64,000 bases of DNA, from contig NC_081415.1 of assembly GCF_030272615.1 (NCBI RefSeq), positions 191,298,270 through 191,362,269 of the forward strand, written 5' to 3'. The notes under the pieces are model-generated. The model ran no database searches. It saw nothing but the letters and a program-made list of their open reading frames with translations, and was not told the DNA's origin. The stretch comes from Cryptomeria japonica. Lineage: Eukaryota > Streptophyta > Pinopsida > Cupressales > Cupressaceae. The translations under genes were made by a program, and so were the position numbers. Positions 33,101 to 43,498 of the stretch are shown here, one piece after another (position 1 is the first letter of the stretch; each line of letters begins with the position of its first letter).

Positions 33101-34997
33101 TGACAAGGGAAAAGGTAAAGCCATAGATGATCAAGCCAACTATACTAGAGCACCTTACAACTATGACTCAATTATCAATCACATCTCAATGGACAATCAT
33201 ATCTCTACTATTACTATCAAGAACAAAAATCCTGAGAATCCTCCTCAGAGACCCAAGATTGTTCTAAGAGGTGTGGGATCTTCGTCCGAGTCTACCTCTG
33301 AATGTCATGTAACAACTCGTCGAGGTAAAATTACATTGCCAGGTGCTTCAACTAAAAACACCTCTTCTTCATCTAGCAAACCTGAGTATGACCTTGTAGA
33401 ACAGTTAGGGAAGACACCCGCGCTCATCTCCATCCTTGAGCTCTTACGTATATCCCCTGCTCATAAAGCTATTCTTGACAAAATCTTGAGAGACACCGCC
33501 GTTCCTACTGATCTGAACGTGGACCAGTTTCAAGCCATGGTGGGATACCTATCCATTCCACATTCCCTTACATTCACAGAAGCTGATGATGCCTCCATAA
33601 GTCAGCCACATAATGCACCATTACATATTGAAGCCTTCATACACAAGCATCGAATAAAGCGAGTCCTGATAGATGGAGGAGCTGGTCTAAACATTTGTAC
33701 ATTGAGCACCATTAAACAATTGGGATATTCCGATAAAGCTATGAATTCAAAGAACCAAATTACCATCAAGGCATATGATGATGAAGAACGCTCATCCAAG
33801 GGCACGGTCACCTTACCTCTAAGAATTGGGCCAGTTACAAAGGATGTGGTTTGTCAGGTCCTGGATTTAGATCTCACTTATAATATATTGCTATGACGTC
33901 CTTGGATTCATGAAATGAGGGCAGTCCCATCGACATATCACCAATGTATTAAGTTTCCTCATAATGGAGTCGAGGTAACAGTTAACGGTGATCCTAATCC
34001 GTTCATATATTGCAATAACCTGAGATCACATACGGAGACCATCATTCCTAGTAATTGTGAAGTTGTTCCTTCTTCGGCATACATTGACCCTGAGTCATTA
34101 AAACCTTCGACATCAAAACAAGGTGAACTTAAAGGCAGATTTCAGGACAAAGGCATGGGAGAATACACTTTAAATCAGACCATGTATTTACGACAAGTCA
34201 TGAGCTCTCCAAAAGAATTTGGAAGGCCACATCCTAACAAGCAAACATTCATCATGACGCTCAAATGGGATCCTACTACCTTTCAAAGATGGGGCAAACT
34301 AGAAGAAGAGGATTTATACAAAATGCTCTATAAAGACATTGAAGATGACACACATGATCAGATCAATATACCTTGTGAGAAGTATGGCAAAGGCTTCAAG
34401 ATTCTACAAAAATTCGGGTATGATGGAAAAAGCCCTCTTGGGTTACGCAAAGAAGGCGTCATAGAACCCCTACAACCTGAATTGACTATAAGAAGAGAAC
34501 GCTCAAAGGGACTTGGTTTTCTGACTTCCAAGATCCACACTAAAAGGACAGAAGAGGCATCACGAATCAAAGTTGCCAAAGTTCAACAAGAAGATTGCTA
34601 TGCCACAGATTCCAACGAATGGGAATGGGGTTCAGACAAATCCTCCAGTGACTACGAGCTCACCGAGACATTCAGAGAGCCAGATGAACCCACAAAAGAA
34701 GAGGAATTTTATAAAAAGTTCAGAGTTGGTCAAGAAACAACCCATGAGGAGTCTACATAGTCATTGTCTCGAGGTTCTAGGTTGAAATCACATAGGATGA
34801 GAACACCTGTCCCGGAAGGCGCTACTAGTAACGATAATTTGGACTCACTTGCGATCGAAACTGATGAGGAGAGTGCCATCGATGACCTCGACGATTGCCT
34901 TGACATACCCGAATATAACCACATCTTCACTCTTAGCCCTGCAAACTCTGAAAACATTAAAGGCCTTCCCCTTGTTCATCCCCAACTCATTGACTAG
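33101..34997 (+). pseudogene. protease and G-patch region of element F polyprotein
   Basis: Same frame as gag. The aspartic protease segment has RVLIDGGAGLNICTL near 33660-33700 and a downstream YNILL...RPWIHEM near 33880-33912. A TGA at 33894-33896 replaces the residue before Arg-Pro-Trp. A G-patch-like domain follows (about 34384-34520: YGKGFKILQKFGYDGKSPLG, then RSKGLGF). G-patch domains bind nucleic acid or RNA helicases in other proteins and occur in some retroviral proteases. TAG codons at 34758-34760 and 34995-34997 interrupt the acidic linker before RT. Confidence 0.75.
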
Positions 34998-37373
34998 GAT
35001 TATGAAGGACCAGCACAATTTGACACATTTCAGAATGACGAAGCTATTATTGACTATCTTGGCATACGAGATGATCTTCCCCTTGGGGACCACAAAGCAG
35101 GATACACCATAGAACTCAACAACGTGGCATATTTTGGTGAGGGTGTCGAACCTTCCAGTCGCAAAAATGTGAAAATAAGAACAAAACAAGGGTCTTATGG
35201 CGAAAACCACACTATGGCGCTATCTGACCCCAAAAAAGTAAAAAGAAAGGACGTATCTAAGGGTGAAAACCTCTCTGAGGCGCCCGAAGATGGAAGACTC
35301 GACATTCTCCCATCATCATATGAGGAAAAGTCATCCATGTTGGTAGAGGAGACTATCAAAACAAACATTGGTATAGAAGAGGTTCCACACAACATATTCC
35401 TGGCTCAATCATTAACAGAGTCCGAAAGATCAAAATTCATATGCTTCTTCAAAGAACGACAAATCAACTTTGCATGGTCATATGCTGATATGCCTGGACT
35501 AGATCCGGATTTGGTAATGCATCATTTGACAGTCAAACCAGGGGCAAAGCCAGTGAAATAGAAATTAAGGAAAATGCATCCACAAGTGGCATTACTAGTC
35601 AAAGCAGAGCTTGAGAAATTACTTGATGTCAGATTCATACGCCCAATTGATTACGCCGAATGGATCTCCAATTTGGTACCTGTCAGTAAACCAGATCGCA
35701 GCATTAGAATTTGCACAGATTTCAGAGACATCAACAAAGCTTGTCCAAAGGATGACTTCCCATTACCAAACATTGACTTGATTGTTGATCTCACAGCAGG
35801 TCATGAAATGCTATCATTAATGGATGGATTCTCTAGCTATAATCAGATAAGAATTGCACCCGAGGATCAACATAAAACATCATTCACTTGTCCGTGGGGA
35901 ACTTTCTATTGGAATGTCATGCCTTTCGGGTTAAAGAATGCAGGTGCTACATATCAAAGAGCTATGACTACTATCTTTCATGATCTCATGCATGTAACGG
36001 TGGAAGATTATGTTGACGACCTCTTGGTCAAATCAATAGACAGAAATACACACTTGGACATACTTTCAGTTGCCTTTGATCGGTTGGAAAAATACAAAGT
36101 AAGATTAAACCCCAAGAAATGTGTCTTTGGAGTAACCTCCGGGAAACTCCTAGGATTCATTGTATCCAAAAGAGGAATTGAAGCGGATCCAGCAAAAGTC
36201 AAAGCTATCTTGGAAATGCAACCACCACGAAATATCTGTCAACTTCGATCCTTACAAGGCAGACTCCAGTCCATCCGAAGATTCATAGCACAACTGGCGG
36301 ATAAGTGCAATCCTTTTCAGCACCTGCTACATAAAAACATCAAATTCAAATGGGATGACAACTGTCAACAGGCTTTCCAGACACTTAAAGACTATCTTCT
36401 AAATCTACTAGTTCTGATGCCACCAGTTCCAGATCAACCACTGTTACTATACATTTCAGCTACTCCAACAGCACTGGGGGCACTCTTAGCGCAACAAATA
36501 GCTGATGGCAAGGAAAAAGCAGTATACTATATCAGTCGCACATTGGTGGGATATGAGCTAAACTACACACCAATCGAGCGTGCATGTCTCGCTGTGGTCT
36601 TTGCTTCACAAAAATTATGACATTATATGCTCACTCACAAGACTAAGTTGATTGCAAGAATTGATCCATTAAAGTACCTTCTCAACAAAGCTACACTTAC
36701 TGGGCGATTGGCCAAATGGGTAATGATATTGAGTGAATTCGACATCGAGTATGTGGACAGAAAAGCAATAAAAGGACAAGCCATCGTAGATCAATTAGCA
36801 GATGCTCCCATGATAGATGATGCTCCTCTAAATTCAGAATTTCCAGATGAATCCATTCTAACAATATCACATGCAAAGCCATGGCAACTGTACTTCGATG
36901 GCTCATACACACAGCATGGGGCAGGAGCTGGTATTCTCTTTATAACTCCTCAAGGCGATTCTATACCAAAATCATACCGCTTATCATTTCCTTGCACTAA
37001 CAATATAGCGGAATATGAGGCATTAACAATAGGATTACGAATGGCAGTTCAGTGGAAGATCCAAGAACTTCATGTTTTTGGGGATTCTCAACTTGTTATC
37101 CATCAAGCAACTGATGATTACCAAACAAAAGATGAAAAATTACTGCCTTATAAACAAATGGTGGATGATCTGAAACAACACTTTACAAAGATAGATTTTG
37201 AGCAGATACCAAGAGAGCAGAATCGTGCTGCAGATGCCATGGCTACAATTGCTTCACTGATTGATTTACCTCCAAACGAGACCCGCTATGAGTTCTTGGT
37301 GGATAACCTTTTGGTCCCTTCATATGAGATCACTCCTACTGAAATGATATGCGTTGTTGGTCCTGAATCCTAG
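34998..37373 (+). pseudogene. reverse transcriptase and two RNase H domains of element F
   Basis: Same frame. RT includes RICTDFRDINKACPKDDFPL, FGLKNAGATYQR and the catalytic YVDDLLVKS (about 36008-36036). The first RNase H follows (PLLLYISATPTALGALLAQQ, RACLAVVFASQKL). A TGA at 36618-36620 lies within it. The second, archaeal-type RNase H follows at about 36870-37280 (LYFDGSYTQHGAGAGILF, NNIAEYEALTIGL, LHVFGDSQLV, NRAADAMA). A duplicated RNase H is a trait of the Tat lineage. TAG codons at 35559-35561 and 37371-37373 complete the interruptions. All core catalytic residues I looked for are present. Confidence 0.88.
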
Positions 37374-38630
37374 TTATATGGCTCCATCTTCACATACCTT
37401 CGCGACAATACCCTACCTCCTGATCTATCAAACAACCAACGCCGCACTTTCATTCGCCAATCCTCTCGATATATCATTCTAGCTGATATCCTATACCGAT
37501 GAGGTCTAGATGACACTCTTCTTAGATGTTTAGAAAGCAACGAAGCTCAGATTGCGTTACGTGAAGTGCATGAAGGGATATGTGGTCCGCATACTAGTGG
37601 TCCTACCTTGGCCAAGAAACTCATCAGGACTGGATATTACTGGCCCAATATGGAAAAGGACTCATATCAGTTTGTCAAGAAATGTAAGCAATGTCAAATT
37701 CATGGAGATCTCATACATGCGCTGGCACAAGAACTACAACCACTCGCGTCTCCTTGGCCCTTTTGTCAGTGGGGACTCGATCTCATAGGCAAGATCCACC
37801 CTCCTTCTGCCAATGGTCATAAATTCATTATCACAGCCACAGAGTATTTTACAAAATGGATTGAAGCCGTGCCTCTCACACAAGTCACTGGAAAACAAAT
37901 TGCTACTTTCATCCTTAACTATATCATTTGCCGATATGGTATTCCTAAGTCCATTATTACTGATAACGGGAGTCCCTTCAAAAATCAGGATGTTCGTGAA
38001 CTCTGTGAGCGCTTCCATATCTCCCATCGTTTCTCCACACCATATTACCCCCAAGGTAATGGCCAAGCTGAGGCGTCTAATAAAACAACTCTTAAAATCC
38101 TCAAAAAGACAGTCGATGACGCTGGCCGTAACTGGCATATCCAACTTAATCCTGCACTTTGGGACTACCGCACAAGTGTCTGAACACCTACAGGAGCTAC
38201 ACCATATTCACTTGTCTACGGCGCTGAAGCCATCTTGCCTATTGAGGTCGAGTTACCCTCTTTACGGGTCTCTTTGCAAAACATCATCACTGATGAAGAC
38301 TCCAGGGTCTCTCACTTACAAGAACTAGAACTGTTGGATGAACGGAGACAAATTGCTTTTAATCATCTCAAGGCTTACCAACAATGAATGAGTCGCAGCT
38401 ACAATCACAAGGTCAAGCCTCGCACATTTGAGGTAGGTGACTTGGTTCTCAGAGAAAACCCCAAGAATCAGCAAGACAGAGAGAAGAAGGGCAAGTTTGA
38501 ACCAAATTGGCTTGGTCCTTACATCGTCATAGCCGTATATGGATCTGGTGCATATCAGCTCTCTACTACAGAAGGTGAACCTTTGGAGGATCCTATCAAC
38601 AGCATGCACCTTCGCAGGTTTTACACATAG
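37374..38630 (+). pseudogene. integrase of element F
   Basis: Same frame, ending at TAG 38628-38630. The zinc-binding segment (HEGICGPHTSGPTLAKKL ... CKQC) lies at 37560-37700. The catalytic core shows Asp in FCQWGLDLIG, Asp in IITDNGSPFKNQ and Glu in NGQAEASNKT. The C-terminal GPY-type module FEPNWLGPYIV is at about 38497-38530. Internal stops are TGA 37500-37502, TGA 38181-38183 and TGA 38385-38387. Each is consistent with an Arg CGA codon changed by one C-to-T step, judged from neighbouring family-typical residues. It would insert the DNA copy into the chromosome. Confidence 0.88.
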
Positions 38631-40372
38631 CTCGTTGGAATATCCTAATTCAAAAATACAAAAAAATTTATAAAACAAAAAAATCGTTACTTGGTGAAAA
38701 CCTGGCAAACAGGCGCCTTGTGACACAAAAAACATTGAAAAATTGAAAAAAGTAAAGAGAAATAATTTCGTCCAATGGTGAAAACCACTTCGGTGGTGCC
38801 CTGGGCAAGTACCATGGTGAAAATTGGGTTCCCAGCGCCATGCATAGAGACATTGCTCCTCCCTCCTTCAGGATTCTCTTTCATCATTTCACTTTGCACA
38901 CACTCACAACCAATTCGTTCATAATAAACTTACCCATTCCCATCATGGCTGGTTATTGATCTACCCAAGATTGGTTAGCCATTCATAATAAACATTCCTA
39001 AACCTCCCTTTCCATCCATAATAAATCAGATCCTATTTGTGGCTAAGACAAATCCTACGTCTAGTAATGGGTGTGGAACTGAGAGCATCACATGATTCGA
39101 GGAGTACAGTTTCTTCCAGCTTCCTTCAGTCTATTCGCGCACAATCCACAATAAAGCAACATTTGCATCGCAGATCCGCAATAAATTTTTGTCTTCTCCG
39201 CAATAAAGTATCACTTTCATGGATTTAGTCAGTTTCAGATGAGACACAGCAGCAACAATAGGCTTCAACAAATCAAATATTTCAACAGACTCAGACAACA
39301 TATGGTTCAGTGCTATCTATCTTTTCTATGAAAGTGAACATTGTGACCACAATCAAATAAGACTTATACAAGTGACAAGAGACACTAAACTTGAGGACTA
39401 CAGTGGATGTTGGTGTCGAGTCTTGGTTTTCTTTTGATTTTATCTTTTGGTGACATGTCTTTTAGCTTTTCTAGGATGTCTTTGACTAGAGATTCTATCT
39501 CCAGGATGTCTTTGACTAGAAAGGTGAGGATGGGGTATCGTCACCTATTTGCATTTGCTGTCTGTAGATTGTCTCTTAGTAATGCTATGGCTCGTCCAAG
39601 GATATGAGGACACTGTGAGTCTAGTGTGAACTGGGGCATTCCTTGTTTGTGACTGTCTTATCTCCATGTAAACAGGTACAATGACTTTCTGGGTCGAACA
39701 TATACCTCGATTGTCATAACCTACTTGCCATAATAAGCTCAATGATGATAACACACAAGAAGCTCTTTCACGTTCATATCTTCTGTCTTCCATCCCCCTT
39801 TCTTGATTGACTTCCATTGTCCTTCTCGAGTCCGCGTAGCCCGCTATCACATGACTGAGTATAATGACACACCAAAAACACTTGCAGTTCATATAGTTAC
39901 ACCTGCATCACCACATATAAGCATTTCATACATACATATACATATCACAACTGCATCACATCCTGCATACAACACATGTTAGCACATCTTACATTTCCAT
40001 CATGTAAATAATCATTTGCATTATCATATTCATCTGCATTACATGCATTCACATTTGCATCATGCATCCCATATAAAAACATAAAAGAACAAAAATATTG
40101 CATTACATACATATTTGCATCCATATCATAAGCATCACATAAGAACATCTCATCACATAAGGTACACATGCATATAGCTGCCGCAAAAATGGTGAATCAT
40201 CTCTCATATATATATTCAAATGTGTCATGATACAATGATGTCAAAAGAATCATATGGCTACAATCACCCGCAGGTGTCTACAATACAAACAATGGTACAA
40301 ATACTGATACAAGGGAGCCCTCTATGGCTATGATGAACTCCCTCCCTCGGAGCCGCCTGGCCTCGACGGACG
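38631..40372. other. spacer between convergent ORFs of F
   Basis: About 1.7 kb without a supported gene. It separates gag-pol (+) from the antisense ORF (-). It contains an AATAAA cluster (separate entry), a 'gtgaaaa' rich segment near 38690-38830, and a CAT/GCAT-rich simple stretch at about 39895-40165 (catcacatcctgcatac and similar). Short open frames lack domains. Confidence 0.5.
38923..39207 (+). promoter_or_regulatory. cluster of six AATAAA hexamers
   Basis: AATAAA occurs at 38923, 38987, 39020, 39150, 39180 and 39202, within 285 bases and starting about 290 bases after the pol stop. AATAAA-like elements are near-upstream polyadenylation signals in plants. A terminator for sense subgenomic RNA is inferred; the full-length RNA would have to read through. 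Confidence 0.4.
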
Positions 40373-42259
40373 CTAAGCTGTAGAAGGACCCGCTCCAGGA
40401 TCACCCTGCCTGTCTGGTGGTGGTGGAGGACCCATGACCCCACCACTAGATGCCTGCCTCCTCCGACTCCCTCCCGTAGCCGTCGCTGTCCACGATGGTC
40501 TATGGAAGCTCCTCGCCCGCTGATCCGCTCGCACTGCACCATAGTAGAGGTCCCTCCAGTAACCAATCTCCTCGCCGGCTCGCAAGACATATGCATAGCC
40601 TGCTCCTGTGTCCTCCGCCGCCCGCCTCCCTGCCCTCAGCGCTGTCTCAGCCTCAGTGTAGCACTGAATCGCCTGATCCCTCTCCCGCTCAGTATCCCTG
40701 AGCCTGGTCCTGAGTCGGTCTCTCTCCCTCTCCAACTCTTGGATCTCATCTGCCTGGCCCTAGCAGATCTCCCTCAGCTCTAGCAGCTCATCCTCCTCGG
40801 GATCCCCACCCTCTGCGGATGCCTGTACCTGTGCCTCCCCCTGTACCTGTCTCGATGCCTGAACCGGTACCTGTCTCTGTACATGCCTGGGAACCTGTCC
40901 CTGTCCCTGCACCTATCCCTATCTCTGTCCCTGTGCTGCTGGTACCTGCAGGGGCAATCCACCACGACCCCTCACCACCACCTGGGCTGGTCCCTCCTGT
41001 CCTCCCTCCCTCCGAGGTGCTACCCTCCTCTCCCCCACTACTCCTCTCCGCCTCTATCGGCCCCTACCTCCATCTACTCCACCATCATCATCATCATCCC
41101 CTCCAACCTCTCCCTCCAGCAGCTCTCCCGGATCTGTCAACCATGGAAACGGATGCTCTGCCCAATACGCGAAGTACTCTACATCCATGCCTGCATCCTC
41201 AACCTCCGGCCACATATCCTAAGGTAGTGGCATCATCTCTGTCAGCTATGTGACGGCCTGATCATATGATAACAATGGCCTGAACTGTGCCTGATTCCTG
41301 ACCATACGGGCATACATACCCGAGCCTCGTGGCATCCTCTGGATCCTGCCAAACTGCCTGCCAACCCTGTCTACCAGCTGTCTCTCCAAAATGTAGGGCA
41401 TCCACCCAATCATATATCTGCTCCTGAATGTATATGGCAGCTCCACTGCATCATCCTCCCACTCCTCGCACCCCAGGTACGGCCTCCAGATGACCACATC
41501 GATGTTGTCTATCACACGCCTCCAGTGCTCTAACCTGCCAATCCGAGGCTGTGAGGTGATCATATCATATAGGTGTACAAAGCTCCGTCCATGCCCTCTG
41601 CCCCTGAAGTGTATAGGTCATGTGATCGGTAGATGCTCATATGCCCACACCTGTAGCAGTGTCACTCCGCAACCCAGTCCTACTGATCCATGATAGACGA
41701 ACTGGTGAAGCTCATAATACAGATGTGCCAAGACACATGGACCCCATGCATACCTGGTGTGCTCAGTCACCAATATCTCCAGTGCTCCTCCCCAGCCCAC
41801 TGCCAACCCCCGTGTCGCCCTGTCCGGACATAGGAACCCACTGATGACTCCTCCGATCATAGCTGGCAAGGCTAACCCTGTCGCAGTCATGGTATCCCAT
41901 GCCACATGCCCTGCTCTCATCTCTAGCTCGGGATCCTGGAACACCCGTCTCAGCGCCTCTCTGTCTCCATCTCGATCGTATGGGATCAGCTCTCCATCGA
42001 TCGGTATGTGCAAAATCTTGTAAACATCCTCGAGGGTCACTGTCATCTCCCCCATCGGCAAGTGAAAAGTGCAAGTCTCGGAGTGCCATCTCTCCGCCAG
42101 TGCAGTCAGCAAACCCATGTTTGCCCGAAACTCAGGCACATACAGTACATGTCTGAGGCCCATCTCCTCAATCATAGCTCTGTCCTCAAATGACAACTCT
42201 GGTCGCAGTCTCTGTGTGGACGGGAATCTCTCCCATGACTCCAGCATAGGCAGATACTC
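40373..42259 (-). pseudogene. antisense plant mobile domain (PMD, MAIN-like) ORF of F
   Basis: One minus-strand frame runs from GAG 42259 (first ATG 42247) to TAG 40373-40375. The N-terminal two-thirds matches the plant mobile domain seen in MAIN/MAIL proteins and in transposons: ALAERWHSETCTFHLPMGEM, then VTLEDVYKILHIPIDGELI, then VIWRPYLGCEEW, ELPYTF and DRVGRQFGRIQRMPRG. A poly-Asp run (near 41085-41100), a Gln/Gly-rich linker and a charged helical tail (RDRLRTRLRDTERERD) follow. Seven in-frame stops interrupt it: TGA 41618-41620, and TAG at 41246, 41219, 41054, 40919, 40913 and 40760 (lowest plus-strand base of each). No frameshift is seen. Function in retroelements is unknown. Antisense extra ORFs are known in Tat-type elements. 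Confidence 0.85.
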
Positions 42260-42302
42260 CTGCAGTCACACAATCAATCATGTCAGTCATCGTGGCATTC
42301 AC

Positions 42303-42567
42303 TGTTCATCACAAAATGCTACTCGCTATCTAAATGCATATGGTTATCTATCCTAGTGACACTCACTGTTCATCACAAAGTGTTGCTATCTATCCTAGTA
42401 GTGCTCCCTGTTCATCACAAAGTACTACGTGTGTGACATTCCCTGTTCATCACAAAGAGTTACTCACATTTAGCACTCCCTATTCATCACAAAGTGCTGC
42501 TCACACTCTGGGTACTCCCTGTTCATCACAAAGTACTCTATCTTGGTACTCCCTGTTCATCACAAAG
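42303..42567 (-). repeat. seven-copy TGTTCATCACAAAG array
   Basis: In plus-strand reading, ctgttcatcacaaagtg-like units begin at about 42303, 42367, 42409, 42444, 42481, 42520 and 42554, so the spacing is 34-64 bases. Spacers are partly related (tactccctg, gtgctccctg). It is a degenerate minisatellite, non-coding, just upstream of the PMD ORF. Confidence 0.75.
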
Positions 42568-42707
42568 TGCCCTGATCTATCCTAGTCTTCCTAGAGCACC
42601 TGTTTGAGTGTATCCTCTCAGCAGCTTATCCAATCGACAGCGTATGTTCCTTACAGAACTGCCGATTTGACCTAGAAGACTAAAACCATGCATTTTAAGA
42701 CATGAAC

Positions 42708-42966
42708 GTGCTTTAAACACATAAACGCGCTTCTAGACTGCACAAACGCGCTTCTGCAACACAGACGTGCTTTCTGGACATAAACGTGCTTACATCATGC
42801 ACAAACGCGACTTCGGAACCTAAACGCCCCTATAGGGCACAAACGCGTCTGAAATGCATAAACGCGCCCGCATCAAGCACAAACGCGGTTCCAGACGCAG
42901 ACGCGCCTAGCACCAACACAGACGCGCCTGCCGGACACAGACACGCCTGGCACCGACACAGACGCA
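42708..42966 (-). repeat. CGTCTGTG array 3, upstream of the antisense ORF
   Basis: In minus-strand reading it contains about 14 units of CGTCTGTG or its C-to-T variant CGTTTGTG, spaced about 15-25 bases. The best preserved lie at 42887-42966. It is the same motif as arrays 1 and 2, in inverted orientation within F. It therefore reads in the same direction relative to the antisense ORF as arrays 1 and 2 do relative to gag. Confidence 0.75.
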
Positions 42967-43483
42967 GTTGCACGTTTTTGCATTTTTTTTGTGCCCTATT
43001 CCTAAGCACATTTATTGCTAAACTACCATGCATTAATGACAAAATTTAAATGCATCAAAGTACGAGGAGGTTTGGTGGTACTTACCGGCTCTCCTGCCTC
43101 TGCTGGCCTCTAAAATCATCGAACACGGTCGAATCTATGTACGAAAGCCATCGCTGCTGACTGCTGCTGCTCTTTTTTCTCGCTCTGCACTGTGATCTCG
43201 TGAGGGTGTAGATGACAATGACGATGTCTTTTGCCCGTGGTCTATCTTATAGCCTACCCTAGCCCTCGCCTTCATTTCCCGAGTCAGTCTTCATTATCCC
43301 GTGACTTTGTCACTTTATCCGACCATTCCATTCTAGCCTTTCTTTCTTATCGAGAGATTGTCTGCAATCTTTTCAGACATTTTCATCCAATCTCTCGAGG
43401 GGGCATATCATTCCCATTCTGGGGCAACTCTGTATCAGTTCATCTTATCTTCTTTGAAACAACGCGACAAAGCCGCATTGTCT

Positions 43484-43498
43484 CAAAGAGGGGCAAAA
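43484..43498 (+). promoter_or_regulatory. polypurine tract of element F
   Basis: caaagaggggcaaaa directly precedes the 3' LTR. It would prime plus-strand DNA synthesis. The 43230-43480 stretch before it has no gene. Confidence 0.75.

Larger units (their letters stand above)
42260..43085 (-). other. candidate intron upstream of the PMD ORF
   Basis: On the minus strand a consensus 5' splice site GAGCCG|GTAAGT lies at 43086/43085 and a 3' site TGACTGCAG|GAG at 42260/42259. The PMD frame is open from exactly the acceptor, and a TGA lies just before it (42266-42268). Upstream, exon-like sequence at 43086-43230 has stops in the phase that would join the ORF, so it may be 5' untranslated. Both tandem arrays of this region fall inside. 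This is sequence inference only. Confidence 0.35.

Noticed and set aside
31173-38630. Introns removing the stop codons of F gag-pol
   Set aside because: Family-typical residues continue directly on both sides of each stop in the same frame, so no sequence needs to be removed. Single base changes explain the stops better.
40819-41253. 144-codon plus-strand Pro/Val-rich open frame
   Set aside because: It is the shadow of the Gln/Gly-rich linker of the antisense plant mobile domain ORF. The VPVPVP pattern is just the complement of CAG/GGA repeats.
42303-42567. Spaced short repeats resembling a CRISPR array
   Set aside because: Spacing is irregular, repeats are degenerate, and the setting is a plant retrotransposon without cas genes.
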